Positions 26,278 through 35,426 of a stretch of DNA of 37,194 nt are shown piece by piece; position 1 is the stretch's first letter; each line of letters opens with the position of its first letter. Location of the stretch: contig JAIDSQ010000068.1 in the NCBI GenBank assembly GCA_029061155.1, positions 1 through 37,194 on the forward strand, written 5' to 3'. Origin of the DNA: Clostridia bacterium. GTDB taxonomy: Bacteria; Bacillota; Clostridia; Christensenellales; Borkfalkiaceae. The position numbers and the translations under genes were made by a program. The notes under the pieces are model-generated. The model was given only the letters and a program-made list of their open reading frames with translations. It did not search any database and had not been told where the DNA came from.

Positions 26278-27798
26278 TTAATCCATTTTAGAAAGCTTTT
26301 GTGCCAAATCTTCCATTTCTTTGGGAGGAAGTTTTGTCCCGCTTGTCTTTACCGTCTGCTCGACGACAATCTTTGCGCGCTCGGGCGGGATTATCGTTCC
26401 CACACCTGCTACGCATCCGCCGGGACAGCCCATACCCTCAATCATATATCCGTTGAGCTTGCCCGCTTTTGCAAGCGTTAAAATCTTCTTACAGTCGGCA
26501 AGTCCTTCCGCGTGCTGAATTTTTACCTGCGTACCAGGGTAATACTCGTTTATACATTGTTCGATTGCACTTGCAACCCCGCCTGCGCATGCGTAACCTC
26601 TGCCCGCGCCCGTAGCCTCGATATTTACGGGAAGTTCGTCAAGCTCCTCAAGTTTCAAGCCTTTGGCGTCGAACATACCGGCAAGTTCTTCAAATGTGAT
26701 TACAAAGTCAACGTAACTTCTTATTGTTCTTCTTGACGCCTCAAGCTTTTTAGCCGCGCACGGACCTATGAACACTACCCTTGCGTTGGGGCGGTTTACC
26801 TTTATTGAACGAGCGGTTGCAACCATTGGCGTAAGCTCTTCCGAAACCTCGGAGGCGAGATCGGGGAACTGCGTTTTTACAAGAACTGCCCAAGCGGGAC
26901 AACAGCTTGTAAAAAGGAAGGGAAGTTCGCCTGTGGCGACTTTATTTACATAATGATGCGCCTCGGCGATACAGCCTACGTCCGCGCCGACAGCGACTTC
27001 AAACACGTCTTTAAAGCCGAGTGCAAGCAGGGCGGACTTCATCTTGCCGGGGGTAACCTTTGCTCCAAACTGACCTATGATTGCGGGCGCAACGGCGGCT
27101 ACTATATCGTCGCCCTTCTTGATTGCCTGAATTAACTGATAAATCTGCGACTTGTCAGCAATTGCGCCGAAGGGGCAAGCCGACATACACTGACCGCATG
27201 CCACGCACTTATCGTTGTCTATGTGCGCCCTTCCGTACTCGTCGGTAGAAATTGCCTTGACTCCGCAAGCCGCGGCGCAAGGTCTTATGTGGTGCGCGAT
27301 TGCGTCGTAGGGACACGAGGCTTTACATCTTCCGCACTTTATGCACTTGGACTGGTCGATAAACGATTTACCGTTCACAATGGAAACGGCGCCCTTAGGG
27401 CAGTTTTTAATGCACGAATGAGCCACGCAGTTGCGGCACTGGTCTGAAACGACGTACTCGTTGTCGGGGCACTTATCGCACGCCGAAGGGATTACCTGCA
27501 TAAGAGGGGGTTCGTAATATTTTTCCGCTATATTACTCTTATCCACGCCAGCGGTGATATGTACGGGTTTATTTGCCGGTCTTAAAGATAAGCCCATTGC
27601 AAGACGGACGCGTTCAGACGCTATCTGTCTTTCGCGGTAAATGCTTTCGCGGTACTTGGGAATCTCGTCGGGAGTTATCTTGAAGGGAATTTCTTCAAGA
27701 TCGCTTGCGGGGTTATCCGACTCGTACGCGACGCGCGCAACTTCGGTAAATACTTTTCTTCTTAAATCGGTTACTACACTTTGACTTTTCATATTCAA
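26278..27798 (-). CDS. [FeFe] hydrogenase, monomeric group-B-like, with N-terminal 4Fe-4S clusters
   Basis: H-cluster motifs TSCCPAW, GPCAAKKLE, EGMGCPGGCVAGVG; multiple CxxCxxC clusters. Confidence 0.92.
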   Translation of the reverse strand: MNMKSQSVVTDLRRKVFTEVARVAYESDNPASDLEEIPFKITPDEIPKYRESIYRERQIASERVRLAMGLSLRPANKPVHITAGVDKSNIAEKYYEPPLMQVIPSACDKCPDNEYVVSDQCRNCVAHSCIKNCPKGAVSIVNGKSFIDQSKCIKCGRCKASCPYDAIAHHIRPCAAACGVKAISTDEYGRAHIDNDKCVACGQCMSACPFGAIADKSQIYQLIQAIKKGDDIVAAVAPAIIGQFGAKVTPGKMKSALLALGFKDVFEVAVGADVGCIAEAHHYVNKVATGELPFLFTSCCPAWAVLVKTQFPDLASEVSEELTPMVATARSIKVNRPNARVVFIGPCAAKKLEASRRTIRSYVDFVITFEELAGMFDAKGLKLEELDELPVNIEATGAGRGYACAGGVASAIEQCINEYYPGTQVKIQHAEGLADCKKILTLAKAGKLNGYMIEGMGCPGGCVAGVGTIIPPERAKIVVEQTVKTSGTKLPPKEMEDLAQKLSKMD

Positions 27799-27887
27799 AC
27801 CTCATACGTATTTCGCTTTTTATATTATATCATAAACTTATACGAATTACAATATCTAAATTGAAATTTCCGACCTTCGACATAAAA

Positions 27888-27912
27888 AATACCCGACAAA
27901 ACGTCAGGTATT
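27888..27912 (-). terminator. Terminator of the Wzz-like gene
   Basis: Minus strand AATACCTGAC-gtttt-GTCGGGTATTTTTT. Confidence 0.85.
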
Positions 27913-27922
27913 AAGATTTTAT

Positions 27923-29215
27923 TTATTCCTGATTTTGTTTTTCGTCAGTCTGCTCATTTTGAACCGCGTTTGGAGCGGCAGGCTTTTTAAGCTTTACTCT
28001 GCCTACGATGTATGCTACTACGCAAGCTATTATTATTGCCAAAACAAAGCTTATAGCGACTATCATTACTAAGCCTATTCCGCTTTCCTCTTTCATAATA
28101 TTTGCGTCCGAGAAACTTACGGAAGTATTCTTCGCGTTTACCGCGGATGCAACTTTTGCAAAGTCGTTTGTGAATTCGTCTACCTTGTTCTCTATTTCAA
28201 TTATACTCTTAGCAAACTCTTCACTTGGAACGCCCTCGTCCGCATACTTAGAATATATTTCTATTTTCTGTTTAAGAGATTCGACGAGTCTTGCCTGATT
28301 AAGAACTTCGCTGTTTATAATGGGGGTTGTCGAACCGTCGTTTGTCGTTAAGTCTTTTAAAATATCGAGCGTTCTTTCTTCAACCTCAAGCTGTCTTTTA
28401 AGCCCTTCCACTTCTATGCTGTATTCGTTTTTAGCGTCTTGCGACTTAATATATTTATTGGTAGTTACCTCTGTTCTTCTGTTGCTTATCGTATTGTTCT
28501 GAATAAATACGCTCAGAGCCGAATTGTAAGAATTAAGCGTCTTAACGCCGTCAACTATGAAATTTGCACCGTACGAACTGATGTAGCTGCTATACGCAGA
28601 CTGCAGATAACTGACCTGACGTTCGATGAAGTCTAACTCAATGTCGTACCTGTTTGCCTCTTTAGCAGAGGAGAGATAGAGGTCGTAGTCTATATCCAGC
28701 TTGCTTATATACACGCAAGGCAAATTAGCAATATCTATTAAAAAATCCCTTGCAAGCTCGCCGCTTGTAAAATACTTGGCGGAAACTTTAATGGTATACG
28801 TCGTTTCAACCACAACCGCCTCCGTTACATTTTCCTGTTCAATATAATTACGCTTAATGGAAATATCACCTTGTTTAAGCATTTCGGCGGTATTTATATC
28901 AGCGTAAGTCTCATCGGATTTTTTTACTTCCTCTAAATATTCCGACGATATAAGATCTGTATAATAGAATGAAGTACCATCGGGATAAGTGTACGATATA
29001 GGCGTAATCGCCCCAGGAAGACGCAATACAAACGTTACCGAATATTCTGTCTTAAATTTGCTGTAAAAATACAGTCCTACAGTACCGACGATAAAAATTG
29101 CCGCGGCTACTATCAAGGCAAGCCATTTCTGAGAAAAAATTGTACGGAATATATCCCCCAGAGATATGCCCTTTTCCTCTATTTCTTCATCCATATTATT
29201 AATATATTTCTCCAT
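27923..29215 (-). CDS. Wzz/YveK-type chain-length-determinant-like protein
   Basis: TM near N-terminus, long coiled-coil-prone periplasmic-type segment, C-terminal TM. Confidence 0.75.
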   Translation of the reverse strand: MEKYINNMDEEIEEKGISLGDIFRTIFSQKWLALIVAAAIFIVGTVGLYFYSKFKTEYSVTFVLRLPGAITPISYTYPDGTSFYYTDLISSEYLEEVKKSDETYADINTAEMLKQGDISIKRNYIEQENVTEAVVVETTYTIKVSAKYFTSGELARDFLIDIANLPCVYISKLDIDYDLYLSSAKEANRYDIELDFIERQVSYLQSAYSSYISSYGANFIVDGVKTLNSYNSALSVFIQNNTISNRRTEVTTNKYIKSQDAKNEYSIEVEGLKRQLEVEERTLDILKDLTTNDGSTTPIINSEVLNQARLVESLKQKIEIYSKYADEGVPSEEFAKSIIEIENKVDEFTNDFAKVASAVNAKNTSVSFSDANIMKEESGIGLVMIVAISFVLAIIIACVVAYIVGRVKLKKPAAPNAVQNEQTDEKQNQE

Positions 29216-29368
29216 TTGATTATTACTACATAATTCTACACAATATTACAAATTAAGTCAATAGTTTACAGGTATTTTTTAAACTTAGTTAACCCTACCG
29301 AGCGGTTTTTTAGTTATTTTTCTGCATTTTTAAACAATTTAAGACAAAATAACCACCCGATATATGTG

Positions 29369-29374
29369 TATAAT
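29369..29374 (+). promoter_or_regulatory. Candidate -10 (TATAAT) 6 nt from the spoIIE ATG
   Basis: TATAAT 29369-29374, ATG 29381; no good -35 at 17 bp. Confidence 0.45.
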
Positions 29375-29380
29375 TTTGCT

Positions 29381-31630
29381 ATGCATATTAAGATTAACGC
29401 CAAAAGCGCGCTTTTATACGCCGTTTATGCCGCGGCATTACTTTTGTTAAACAAGACCGTCAGCGGAGTTCCCCTCTCTGTCGCACTGTACTTTGCAATG
29501 CTGATGTGCGGAGCGAATATATTTCTTTCGCCCGCATTATATATGCTTTGCGCAATTGTGCATCTGAGGCTCATAACCTGCCTTCTCGCAATTTATGAGG
29601 GCGCATTTCTGGGCGTTATAACCTTTATCTACCGCAGATGCCGCCGTAAAATAAGGTTGGAGGCTGGCGCATACATTTTGATTGCGCTTGCGCCGTATAT
29701 CGCCTTTGCCCCCATTGACGGTATAGATTTGATAAGCAACGAATACATATTGAAATCAATTGCCGCCGCAGGCACAACGCTGTTTACATACTTTTGTTTC
29801 AAAACAGTTTATGCACTCATTTACAGAACAATGCGTTGCCGTCTGAGAGAGGACGAGCTTTTGTGTTGCGGAGTAACTTTTGCCGCCATAGGTACAGGCT
29901 TTTACAACATAGCTGGAATATACGCATACACTGCGTTTGCGGCGGGCGCCGTCGTATTCTTTACAAGACTTTTGAGAAATCCTTCCGCAATTATCGCCGC
30001 GCTCATACTCGCATTCCCGCCCGCAATTTTGTCGCTTTCACTTACTCCCGTAACCGTTTACGTAATAGCCGCGTCCGTCGCACTGCTTTTTGCAGGTGCA
30101 GGACGTGCGGCGAGCGGGATTGTAACCTGCGCGCTTACCGCAGCTTACTTTTATTTTACTGGCGGTTTTAACTGCCCGCCGCTTATGATAGCACTCAGGG
30201 CTGTAATTATATTTTGTTTCATATTGCCGCCTTCTATACCGTCCGACCAAACAATGTGCAATTTAAAAGACAGACTTACCGTAACGCAGGTACTTTCAGA
30301 CACCGCAGTACAGCGCAGCCGAAGGCGGACGGGCGACAAGCTCTACAGAATTTCCGAAGTGTTCCGCGAGATTGAGTGCGCGTTTAAAGCGCTTGATGAA
30401 AACATCGACGACCGCGCGCTTAAAGGGCGAATGTTTACCGAACTGAAAGAAAAGTGCTGTAAAAACTGCGAGCGGGCAAAAAAATGTTCCGTAACAAACG
30501 TTTATACGGGTTTCATCAAGCTTATCGACGCCGGGTGCGTAAAAGGCAAGGTAAACCTTATTGATCTCCCGTCCGAAGTCACGCTGAACTGCACTATTCC
30601 CGCCGAAGTTTTAGCAAGACTCAACTCGCTTTTGGCGGAATACAGGCGCTATATGACCGAGGCGGAAAACGCGCGCAGCGGGCGTGCACTGCTTGCAGAA
30701 CAGGCGCACGGCGTTGCCGACGTTATGAAAAACTGCGCGGTGGAGCTTTGCACAAGCCCCTCAGAGGATAACAGATTAAACAGAAAAATAATTACCGAGC
30801 TTTCCACCCGCGGAATTTCCTGCCCCGAACTTTTTGTGAGCGGCGACGAAGTAACCGCCGTGATTTGCGGAAAAGCCGACGTGGACGTTATGACGCAAAT
30901 AATTTCGCGCGTGCTCGAAAGAAAATATGCGCTCAAAGACTCTATATGTTACGACAACGAAAAGCGCTGCTACATATTCGGCGTGCCGCCGAGGCTTGAC
31001 GCGGTGTTCGGAGTAGCTTACGCAATCAAGAGCGGCGAAAGTGTGTCGGGAGATACTCACACCGTAATACGCATAAACGAACACAGCTTTTTAATGGCGC
31101 TTTCCGACGGTATGGGAAGCGGCGAATACGCAAAAAAAGTTTCCGCCACCGCAATTTCGCTTATAGAGGCGTTTTACCGCGCGCAAATGCCCGAAGGCAC
31201 CGTGCTTAAAACTATAAATAAACTGCTGTCTTTTAACCGCGACGAACGTTTTACGTGCATAGACATTGCCGCAGTAAACCTTGAAACGGGCATTGCCGAC
31301 TTTGTCAAGATAGGCTCGCCGGCAGGTATCATCATAAGAGAAGGCGAAATAAAGATTCTGGAAAGCGAAAGCCTGCCCCTCGGAATACTCGATAATCTGC
31401 GCCCCACAGTCTGTTCAGAACAGCTAAGAGGCGGGGACATAGTAGTGTTTATGAGCGACGGAATAACTTCGGCATTCCCTTCCGCAACCGAATTGTATGA
31501 ATTTATGCGCGGATTGAAACCGCTGAACCCGCAAAACCTTGCGGATAAAATACTTGCAGGCGCCAGGGCGCGAAGTAAAAAGACCGCCGATGATATGACG
31601 GTGCTGTGCACAAGAATATTTGAAACTTAA
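29381..31630 (+). CDS. spoIIE: Stage II sporulation protein E-like PP2C phosphatase
   Basis: Multi-TM N-terminus and PP2C/SpoIIE domain ALSDGMGSGEYAKKVSATAISLIEAFY, FMSDGITSAFP, TADDMTVLCTRI. Confidence 0.93.
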   Translation: MHIKINAKSALLYAVYAAALLLLNKTVSGVPLSVALYFAMLMCGANIFLSPALYMLCAIVHLRLITCLLAIYEGAFLGVITFIYRRCRRKIRLEAGAYILIALAPYIAFAPIDGIDLISNEYILKSIAAAGTTLFTYFCFKTVYALIYRTMRCRLREDELLCCGVTFAAIGTGFYNIAGIYAYTAFAAGAVVFFTRLLRNPSAIIAALILAFPPAILSLSLTPVTVYVIAASVALLFAGAGRAASGIVTCALTAAYFYFTGGFNCPPLMIALRAVIIFCFILPPSIPSDQTMCNLKDRLTVTQVLSDTAVQRSRRRTGDKLYRISEVFREIECAFKALDENIDDRALKGRMFTELKEKCCKNCERAKKCSVTNVYTGFIKLIDAGCVKGKVNLIDLPSEVTLNCTIPAEVLARLNSLLAEYRRYMTEAENARSGRALLAEQAHGVADVMKNCAVELCTSPSEDNRLNRKIITELSTRGISCPELFVSGDEVTAVICGKADVDVMTQIISRVLERKYALKDSICYDNEKRCYIFGVPPRLDAVFGVAYAIKSGESVSGDTHTVIRINEHSFLMALSDGMGSGEYAKKVSATAISLIEAFYRAQMPEGTVLKTINKLLSFNRDERFTCIDIAAVNLETGIADFVKIGSPAGIIIREGEIKILESESLPLGILDNLRPTVCSEQLRGGDIVVFMSDGITSAFPSATELYEFMRGLKPLNPQNLADKILAGARARSKKTADDMTVLCTRIFET

Positions 31631-31668
31631 AAACCGTATAGTGCAAAAGCGTACTTTCTGTAATTATA

Positions 31669-31695
31669 AAAACTCTCGGATAATCCGAGAGTTTT
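31669..31695. terminator. Terminator downstream of spoIIE
   Basis: AAAACTCTCGGAT-A-ATCCGAGAGTTTT then TT. Confidence 0.9.
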
Positions 31696-31731
31696 TTGTT
31701 CGTAATTAAATAAGCTAAATTTACCGTATTT

Positions 31732-32124
31732 TTAATTTGTTTTAATTGATGAGTTCCTATCAGCTATTTTCTTTTTTATTTGTACAATCAAAGTGCTGAC
31801 TTCCAAAATAAGAGCAATTCCGAGAATGACAAACATTGATACAGCAAAAGGCAATTCGTCTTCCACTATTCCACTCACAAAAGCGAGTATTAATAATATC
31901 GCATAAGGCAGAAAAATATATGTAACCGAAAAAATATTTTTTCGCAAAGATACTTCATTCCAACCTTGATATATGCAAATAGCTATGTAAATCATAGAAT
32001 ATACAGTATATCCGTATAGCCAACCAATGTCATTAATGCGATTACCGCAACCGTATTCATAACCTATTTTACCAATCATAAGCTCAAATAATATAATTGC
32101 AACGACAGTTTTAACATACCTCAT
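31732..32124 (-). CDS. Small membrane protein of unknown function
   Basis: 130 aa, several TM helices, SD GAGGAGAAAGGTA. Confidence 0.75.
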   Translation of the reverse strand: MRYVKTVVAIILFELMIGKIGYEYGCGNRINDIGWLYGYTVYSMIYIAICIYQGWNEVSLRKNIFSVTYIFLPYAILLILAFVSGIVEDELPFAVSMFVILGIALILEVSTLIVQIKKKIADRNSSIKTN

Positions 32125-32162
32125 TACCTTTCTCCTCTAAATTGAAATTTATATCACAGTAA

Positions 32163-32597
32163 TTATAGTCTGCTATCGGAAATATTATCGGGAGCGTATT
32201 CTTTCAAATAAGAATTTAAAAAGTCGAATTTCTCTTTTGTTTTGCAAAATTTCCCGTTAAAATATAAATATCCGCCATTATTAATCATAGTCCAAACATC
32301 GTACAAATCGATATTATCGTTTCCGATAGTAATTCGCAAATGATCGTGGGAAGGGCCGAAATCAATATGCTCTTTTACTTCACTATAAGTTATTTTATTT
32401 AAGAAAAGAATAAAGTTTCGCGACTGCTCAGTAGTTAGTTCCGCATCAAAGTTCTGTTCTTCGTCCATACAAGTATATGCTAATTTTACAATGCTGTTTT
32501 CGTCAAAATTAAATTCAGTACCGTTTAAACAAGCCGAAAAAGCAAGCATACAGATTATTATGAGTAACAACGGTATCAGCAACTTTTTAATCTTCAT
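32163..32597 (-). CDS. Putative lipoprotein of unknown function
   Basis: Signal peptide with lipobox LAFSAC; SD AGGAGG. Confidence 0.8.
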   Translation of the reverse strand: MKIKKLLIPLLLIIICMLAFSACLNGTEFNFDENSIVKLAYTCMDEEQNFDAELTTEQSRNFILFLNKITYSEVKEHIDFGPSHDHLRITIGNDNIDLYDVWTMINNGGYLYFNGKFCKTKEKFDFLNSYLKEYAPDNISDSRL

Positions 32598-32693
32598 AAA
32601 ATCCTCCTATATTAAACGGATTGAGTATTCATTTTACTCACTATTATAACGATTTGAAATTAGCTTTTGTCCCGTTAAATTACTGTTTAACGT

Positions 32694-32720
32694 AAAGGCG
32701 AAGCTTTACACTTCGCCTTT
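32694..32720 (-). terminator. Rho-independent terminator
   Basis: AAAGGCGAAG...CTTCGCCTTT. Confidence 0.75.
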
Positions 32721-32726
32721 TATTTA

Positions 32727-34229
32727 TTATCTGTTTAATCCGTCAATCATTTTGCGTAAAATTGCCATATGCTTGCGTGAAGGGAAGTCAGCCATTCTGA
32801 ACTGCCAGTTGCCTTCCGCCGTGGACGGAATGTTCATTCTGTCATATGTATCGAGATACATTATATCCTGCACGGGCAATACCGCAATACGTGCGGGCGA
32901 GGCGAGTGCGCACACGTTCATAGCCGTAACCGCGTCCTCACGCGATACAAAGGGATATGTTATACTCTCGCTCTTAAGTGCATTCCTTAGCATCTTTTTA
33001 AACTGCCTGAAGTCCGCGTCGGACATCCCGTTTATAAACCCGAGCGTCGTATCGTTGTCGTGCGTTCCCGTATAAACTACGCTGTTTTCGTCTATGTTTG
33101 CGGGAAGATAAGGATTATCCGCACTTCCGTCAAACGCGAATTGCAACACCTTCATTCCGGGGAAACCCGTCCTTTCCCTAAGACGGTGAACGCCGCTGTC
33201 GAGCGCGCCCAAATCTTCGGCAATAATTTCGATATCGCCCAAACGACGCTTAACTTCGCTGAACAGCCTTAGCCCTGGACCTTGCAGCCACTCTCCTTCC
33301 TTTGCCGTCGTGCTGTCGGAAGGAATAGAATAATACCTGTCAAAGCCGCGGAAATGGTCGATACGGATTATATCGTAAAGCTTAGCCGACTTTTCGATTC
33401 GTTTAATCCACCATTCGTAATTTGTTACAGCCATTCCTTCCCAGTCGTAGAGGGGATTGCCCCAAAGCTGACCGTCCTCAGAGAAGTAATCGGGGGGAAC
33501 GCCCGCCACCGCCTCGGGATTCAAATGTCTGTCGAGTTTAAATAACTTGGGATTGCCCCACACGTCCGCCGAATCGTATGCGACGTACAAAGGGATATCC
33601 CCTATTATTTTTATGCCGAGCGAATTGACGTAATTTTTTAGCTGTTTCCACTGTACGTCAAACTTGTACTGGACGAACTGCCAGAAGAGATAATCGCTCT
33701 TATAGACCGAACGCTTAAATTCGAGTAAAGCTAATTTTTCCTTATACTTATACGCGTCGGGGAAGGTATCGAACGTACCGCCGTACCGCGATTTGAGCGA
33801 CATAAATATGGCGTAATCGTCGTACTCGCCGCTTTCCACAAAGGCGACAAAGTCCTTGTTTTTCACATTAAAACGCGCATATGCGAGACGGAGAATATTA
33901 TACCTGTTTTCGTTTAGAGTCTGATAGTCCACCTTGCCCAAGGGCATTTCAGCCGACTTAAGCTCTTCTTCGTCCAAAAGCCCCTCTTCTCTGAGCGCTT
34001 TTAAATCTATGAACAGAGGGTTGCCCGAATTACAGCACACAGACTGATAGGGACTGTCGCCGAACCCCGTCTGCACCAGAGGCAGAATCTGCCAGTACTT
34101 GACGTGCGCAGTCTTTAAAAGGCGCGCAAAGTCATACGCCTCGTCGCCGAGCGAACCTATTCCGTATTTTCCGGGTAACGAAGATATATGGCAAAGAACG
34201 CCGGCTCCTCTCTCGTAAACACCTTCCAT
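32727..34229 (-). CDS. malQ: 4-alpha-glucanotransferase
   Basis: GVLCHISSLPGKYGIGSLGDEAYDF, IGDIPLYVAYDSADVW, IRIDHFRGFDRYY, IIAEDLGALD, YTGTHDNDTTLGF. Confidence 0.95.
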   Translation of the reverse strand: MEGVYERGAGVLCHISSLPGKYGIGSLGDEAYDFARLLKTAHVKYWQILPLVQTGFGDSPYQSVCCNSGNPLFIDLKALREEGLLDEEELKSAEMPLGKVDYQTLNENRYNILRLAYARFNVKNKDFVAFVESGEYDDYAIFMSLKSRYGGTFDTFPDAYKYKEKLALLEFKRSVYKSDYLFWQFVQYKFDVQWKQLKNYVNSLGIKIIGDIPLYVAYDSADVWGNPKLFKLDRHLNPEAVAGVPPDYFSEDGQLWGNPLYDWEGMAVTNYEWWIKRIEKSAKLYDIIRIDHFRGFDRYYSIPSDSTTAKEGEWLQGPGLRLFSEVKRRLGDIEIIAEDLGALDSGVHRLRERTGFPGMKVLQFAFDGSADNPYLPANIDENSVVYTGTHDNDTTLGFINGMSDADFRQFKKMLRNALKSESITYPFVSREDAVTAMNVCALASPARIAVLPVQDIMYLDTYDRMNIPSTAEGNWQFRMADFPSRKHMAILRKMIDGLNR

Positions 34230-34237
34230 AATTCACC

Positions 34238-35422
34238 TTATTTCTTTAAAAGATTTTCAATCCTTGAAACTGCCTCTTGGGTAACTTCCTGACTTCCGAA
34301 CGCGGTAAGACGGAAGTACCCTTCGCCGTTCTGTCCGAATCCCGCGCCGGGAGTTCCCACAACCTGCGCGTTTTCCAAAAGGTAGTCGAAAAATTCCCAG
34401 CTGCCCATTCCGTTCGGACATTTAAGCCATATGTACGGCGAATTTTTTCCGCCCGTGTACCAGATGCCCAGTCTGTCCATACAGTCCGCAATCAGTTTTG
34501 CATTGCGTCTGTAGTATGCGATATTTTCTTTAATCTGCTTTTGTCCTTCTTCGGTAAACACAGCCGCCGCGCCCTTCTGAACAATGTACGGCACGCCGTT
34601 GAATTTAGTTGCCTGACGTCTGAGCCACATCTTGTTTGCGTTCAAGCTGTCCTTTTCAAGCTCGTGAGGGATAACGGTATAACCGCATCTCGTGCCTGTA
34701 AACCCTGCGATTTTGGAGAACGAACAAAATTCTATCGCGCACGTTCTCGCTCCCTCTATCTGAAAAATGGAACGCGCGGTGTCGTTATCGGTAATGAAAC
34801 ACTCGTAAGCGGCGTCGTATAAAATTACCGCACCCAGCTTATTTGCGTAAGCTACCCATTCTTTAAGCTGTGCGGGCGAATATGCCGCGCCCGTGGGATT
34901 GTTGGGCGAGCAGATATAAATTATGTCCGCTTTGACGGAGTAATCGGGCATAGGCAAAAAGCCGTTTTGTGCGTTTGCGCAGGCGTAAATAACCTTTCTG
35001 CCCGCCATAAGGTTGGTATCCACGTAAACGGGATATACGGGGTCGGGGACGAGGATTGTATTGTCCTTCGCAAATATATCGAGTATATTTCCAAGGTCTG
35101 ATTTAGCGCCGTCGGAAACGAAAATTTCGTCCAGTCCGACCTTTACGCCGTAAGTCACATAATAATTTTTAATGCTTTCCCTTAAAAACTCGTAACCTTC
35201 ATAAGGACCGTAGCCCTTGAATGTTGCGCTTTCAGACATTTCGTCTACAGCGCCGTGGAGCGCCTCTATTACAGCAGGCGCGAGGGGAAGAGTTACGTCG
35301 CCTATGCCGAGTTTCAAAACCTTTTTATCGGGGTGGGCTTTAGCGTAAGCCGCACTTCTTGCTCCGACTTCGGCAAAGAGATAGCTTTCTTTTATGTCGT
35401 TGAAATATGCGTTGAGTTTCAT
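34238..35422 (-). CDS. dapL: LL-diaminopimelate aminotransferase
   Basis: KLGIGDVTLPLAPAVIEALHGAVDEM, YICSPNNPTGAAYS, EFCSFSKIAGFTGTRCGYTVIP. Confidence 0.95.
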   Translation of the reverse strand: MKLNAYFNDIKESYLFAEVGARSAAYAKAHPDKKVLKLGIGDVTLPLAPAVIEALHGAVDEMSESATFKGYGPYEGYEFLRESIKNYYVTYGVKVGLDEIFVSDGAKSDLGNILDIFAKDNTILVPDPVYPVYVDTNLMAGRKVIYACANAQNGFLPMPDYSVKADIIYICSPNNPTGAAYSPAQLKEWVAYANKLGAVILYDAAYECFITDNDTARSIFQIEGARTCAIEFCSFSKIAGFTGTRCGYTVIPHELEKDSLNANKMWLRRQATKFNGVPYIVQKGAAAVFTEEGQKQIKENIAYYRRNAKLIADCMDRLGIWYTGGKNSPYIWLKCPNGMGSWEFFDYLLENAQVVGTPGAGFGQNGEGYFRLTAFGSQEVTQEAVSRIENLLKK

Positions 35423-35426
35423 TTTT

